Below the pieces are notes generated by a model. It did not search any database and was not told where the DNA came from. It saw only the letters and a list, made by a program, of their open reading frames with translations. From Gemmatimonadaceae bacterium (lineage in GTDB: Bacteria; Gemmatimonadota; Gemmatimonadetes; Gemmatimonadales; Gemmatimonadaceae), in contig JAHBVS010000001.1 of NCBI GenBank assembly GCA_019637445.1, forward strand, positions 2,081,586-2,145,585: a DNA stretch of 64,000 bases. The letters are read 5' to 3'. Below, piece after piece: positions 61,496 through 64,000 of the stretch (its first letter is position 1; every line of letters begins with the position of its first letter). A program made the translations under genes and the position numbers.

Positions 61496-61653
61496 CAGCG
61501 CACGATGATGTAGTAGATCACATACAGCCAGCTCAGGATGCCGTGCACGATGGCCCAGAGTACGGACTTGTTTACGCTCCACGAGATCGCGATGGCGAGT
61601 GCGGAGCCAAAGCTGATGCCGGATTTGGCGACTTCGATGCGGGTCGACGACAC
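61495..61653 (-). CDS. 52-residue membrane protein
   Basis: Short gene from GTG 61653 to the stop that overlaps the lplA start. Ribosome-binding site GGAGGA (61664-61659) is spaced five bases from the GTG, one of the best in the window. Sequence begins MSSTRIEVAKSGISFGSALA and continues with a hydrophobic, tryptophan- and tyrosine-rich stretch (IAISWSVNKSVLWAIVHGIL, SWLYVIYYIIVR) that forms one or two membrane helices. I recall similar small proteins in other bacteria but know no function. Translational coupling to lplA by TGATG indicates it is truly expressed. Confidence 0.75.
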   Translation of the reverse strand: MSSTRIEVAKSGISFGSALAIAISWSVNKSVLWAIVHGILSWLYVIYYIIVR

Positions 61654-61793
61654 GGGGATCCTCCGGGGGTGCGGGACCTGTCAGCGGGGCAATCTACGCG
61701 AGGGCTTCCGCCCCGACTAACTTTCCTGTCTGGGCGCCGACTGCCAGCCGGCCGTCCCGTTTCCCGACCGTTCTTTTCGAAATCCGGTGACCC

Positions 61794-61808
61794 GGGGCCG
61801 TCGGCCCC
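61794..61808 (+). promoter_or_regulatory. Short GC hairpin before the gcvP ribosome-binding site
   Basis: GGGGCC (61794-61799), loop GTC, GGCCCC (61803-61808), immediately followed by TTGAGGAG. A weak candidate for translation control of gcvP. The rest of the gap 61654-61821 shows no glycine-riboswitch consensus that I can recognise. Confidence 0.3.
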
Positions 61809-61821
61809 TTGAGGAGCCCAC

Positions 61822-64000
<2,179 letters not shown>

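Noticed and set aside
61654-61821. Glycine riboswitch upstream of gcvP
   Set aside because: Expected conserved aptamer core and the tandem arrangement are not visible; only a short GC hairpin is present.

Overview
The window is a GC-rich chromosomal segment of a Gram-negative (diderm) bacterium. The likeliest source is the phylum Gemmatimonadota or a close relative. I infer this from a SusC/SusD outer-membrane uptake pair outside typical Bacteroidetes base composition, a KDO transferase (lipopolysaccharide), many lipoproteins and proteins with carboxypeptidase-regulatory domains, a very short ATP synthase epsilon subunit, and frequent GTG/TTG starts. No 16S gene is present, so the phylum call is inference. 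About 59 protein genes and 5 tRNA genes are supported. Most are chromosomal core genes. I see no phage, CRISPR array, insertion sequence, defence island or biosynthetic cluster.

Layout. 1-3.1 kb: an overlapping + strand trio (FecR-like anti-sigma factor cut by the window edge, carboxypeptidase-regulatory-domain protein, DsrE-like protein). 3.2-5.5 kb: five minus-strand tRNAs (Pro, Arg, Val, Gly, Ala) around a TPR protein. 5.7-8.8 kb: primary-type sigma factor, Mla-type ATPase, NUDIX hydrolase, AraC-type regulator. 9.2-13.4 kb: ATP synthase F1 genes atpA-atpG-atpD-atpC, without the Fo and delta genes. This block is bracketed by two homologous 234-bp palindromic repeats in opposite orientation. 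13.8-16.6 kb: outer-membrane barrel, waaA, DsbA-like lipoprotein. 17-26.3 kb: susC-susD followed by lipoproteins, a barrel-less plug-like protein, a TPM protein, a degenerate nucleotidyltransferase and lemA. 26.5-35 kb (minus): M23 peptidase, metG, ricT, accA, dnaE. 35-39 kb: aminopeptidase, alpha/beta hydrolase and a UvrD helicase that overlaps the hydrolase tail to tail. 39-45.8 kb (minus): lipB, lpdA, pdhC, pdhB, pdhA, lipA. 46-50.5 kb: envelope glycosyltransferases and unknown genes. 50.5-55.2 kb: POT peptide transporter, Crp/Fnr regulator, HD-GYP phosphodiesterase, lipoprotein. 55.4-61.7 kb (minus): peptide-type ABC transporter, lipoate ligase, a 52-residue membrane protein. 61.8 kb to the end: gcvP, cut by the edge.

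How the parts connect. Lipoylation is a recurring theme: lipB and lipA make lipoyl groups for the E2 encoded between them, a second LplA-like ligase lies at 61 kb, and gcvP belongs to another lipoate-dependent complex. Two exact TGTGA-N6-TCACA palindromes lie upstream of atpA and of susC, and a Crp/Fnr regulator with the matching RETVSR recognition helix is encoded at 52.3 kb. Energy production and nutrient uptake may therefore share one regulator.

The least ordinary material is non-coding or in odd proteins: the 234-bp repeats around the atp block, heptamer/hairpin modules between genes, 12- and 13-bp tandem arrays around lipA, a 30-bp perfect-arm palindrome at 14.46 kb, the plug-only SusC-like protein, and the PdhA with an altered thiamine-diphosphate motif.
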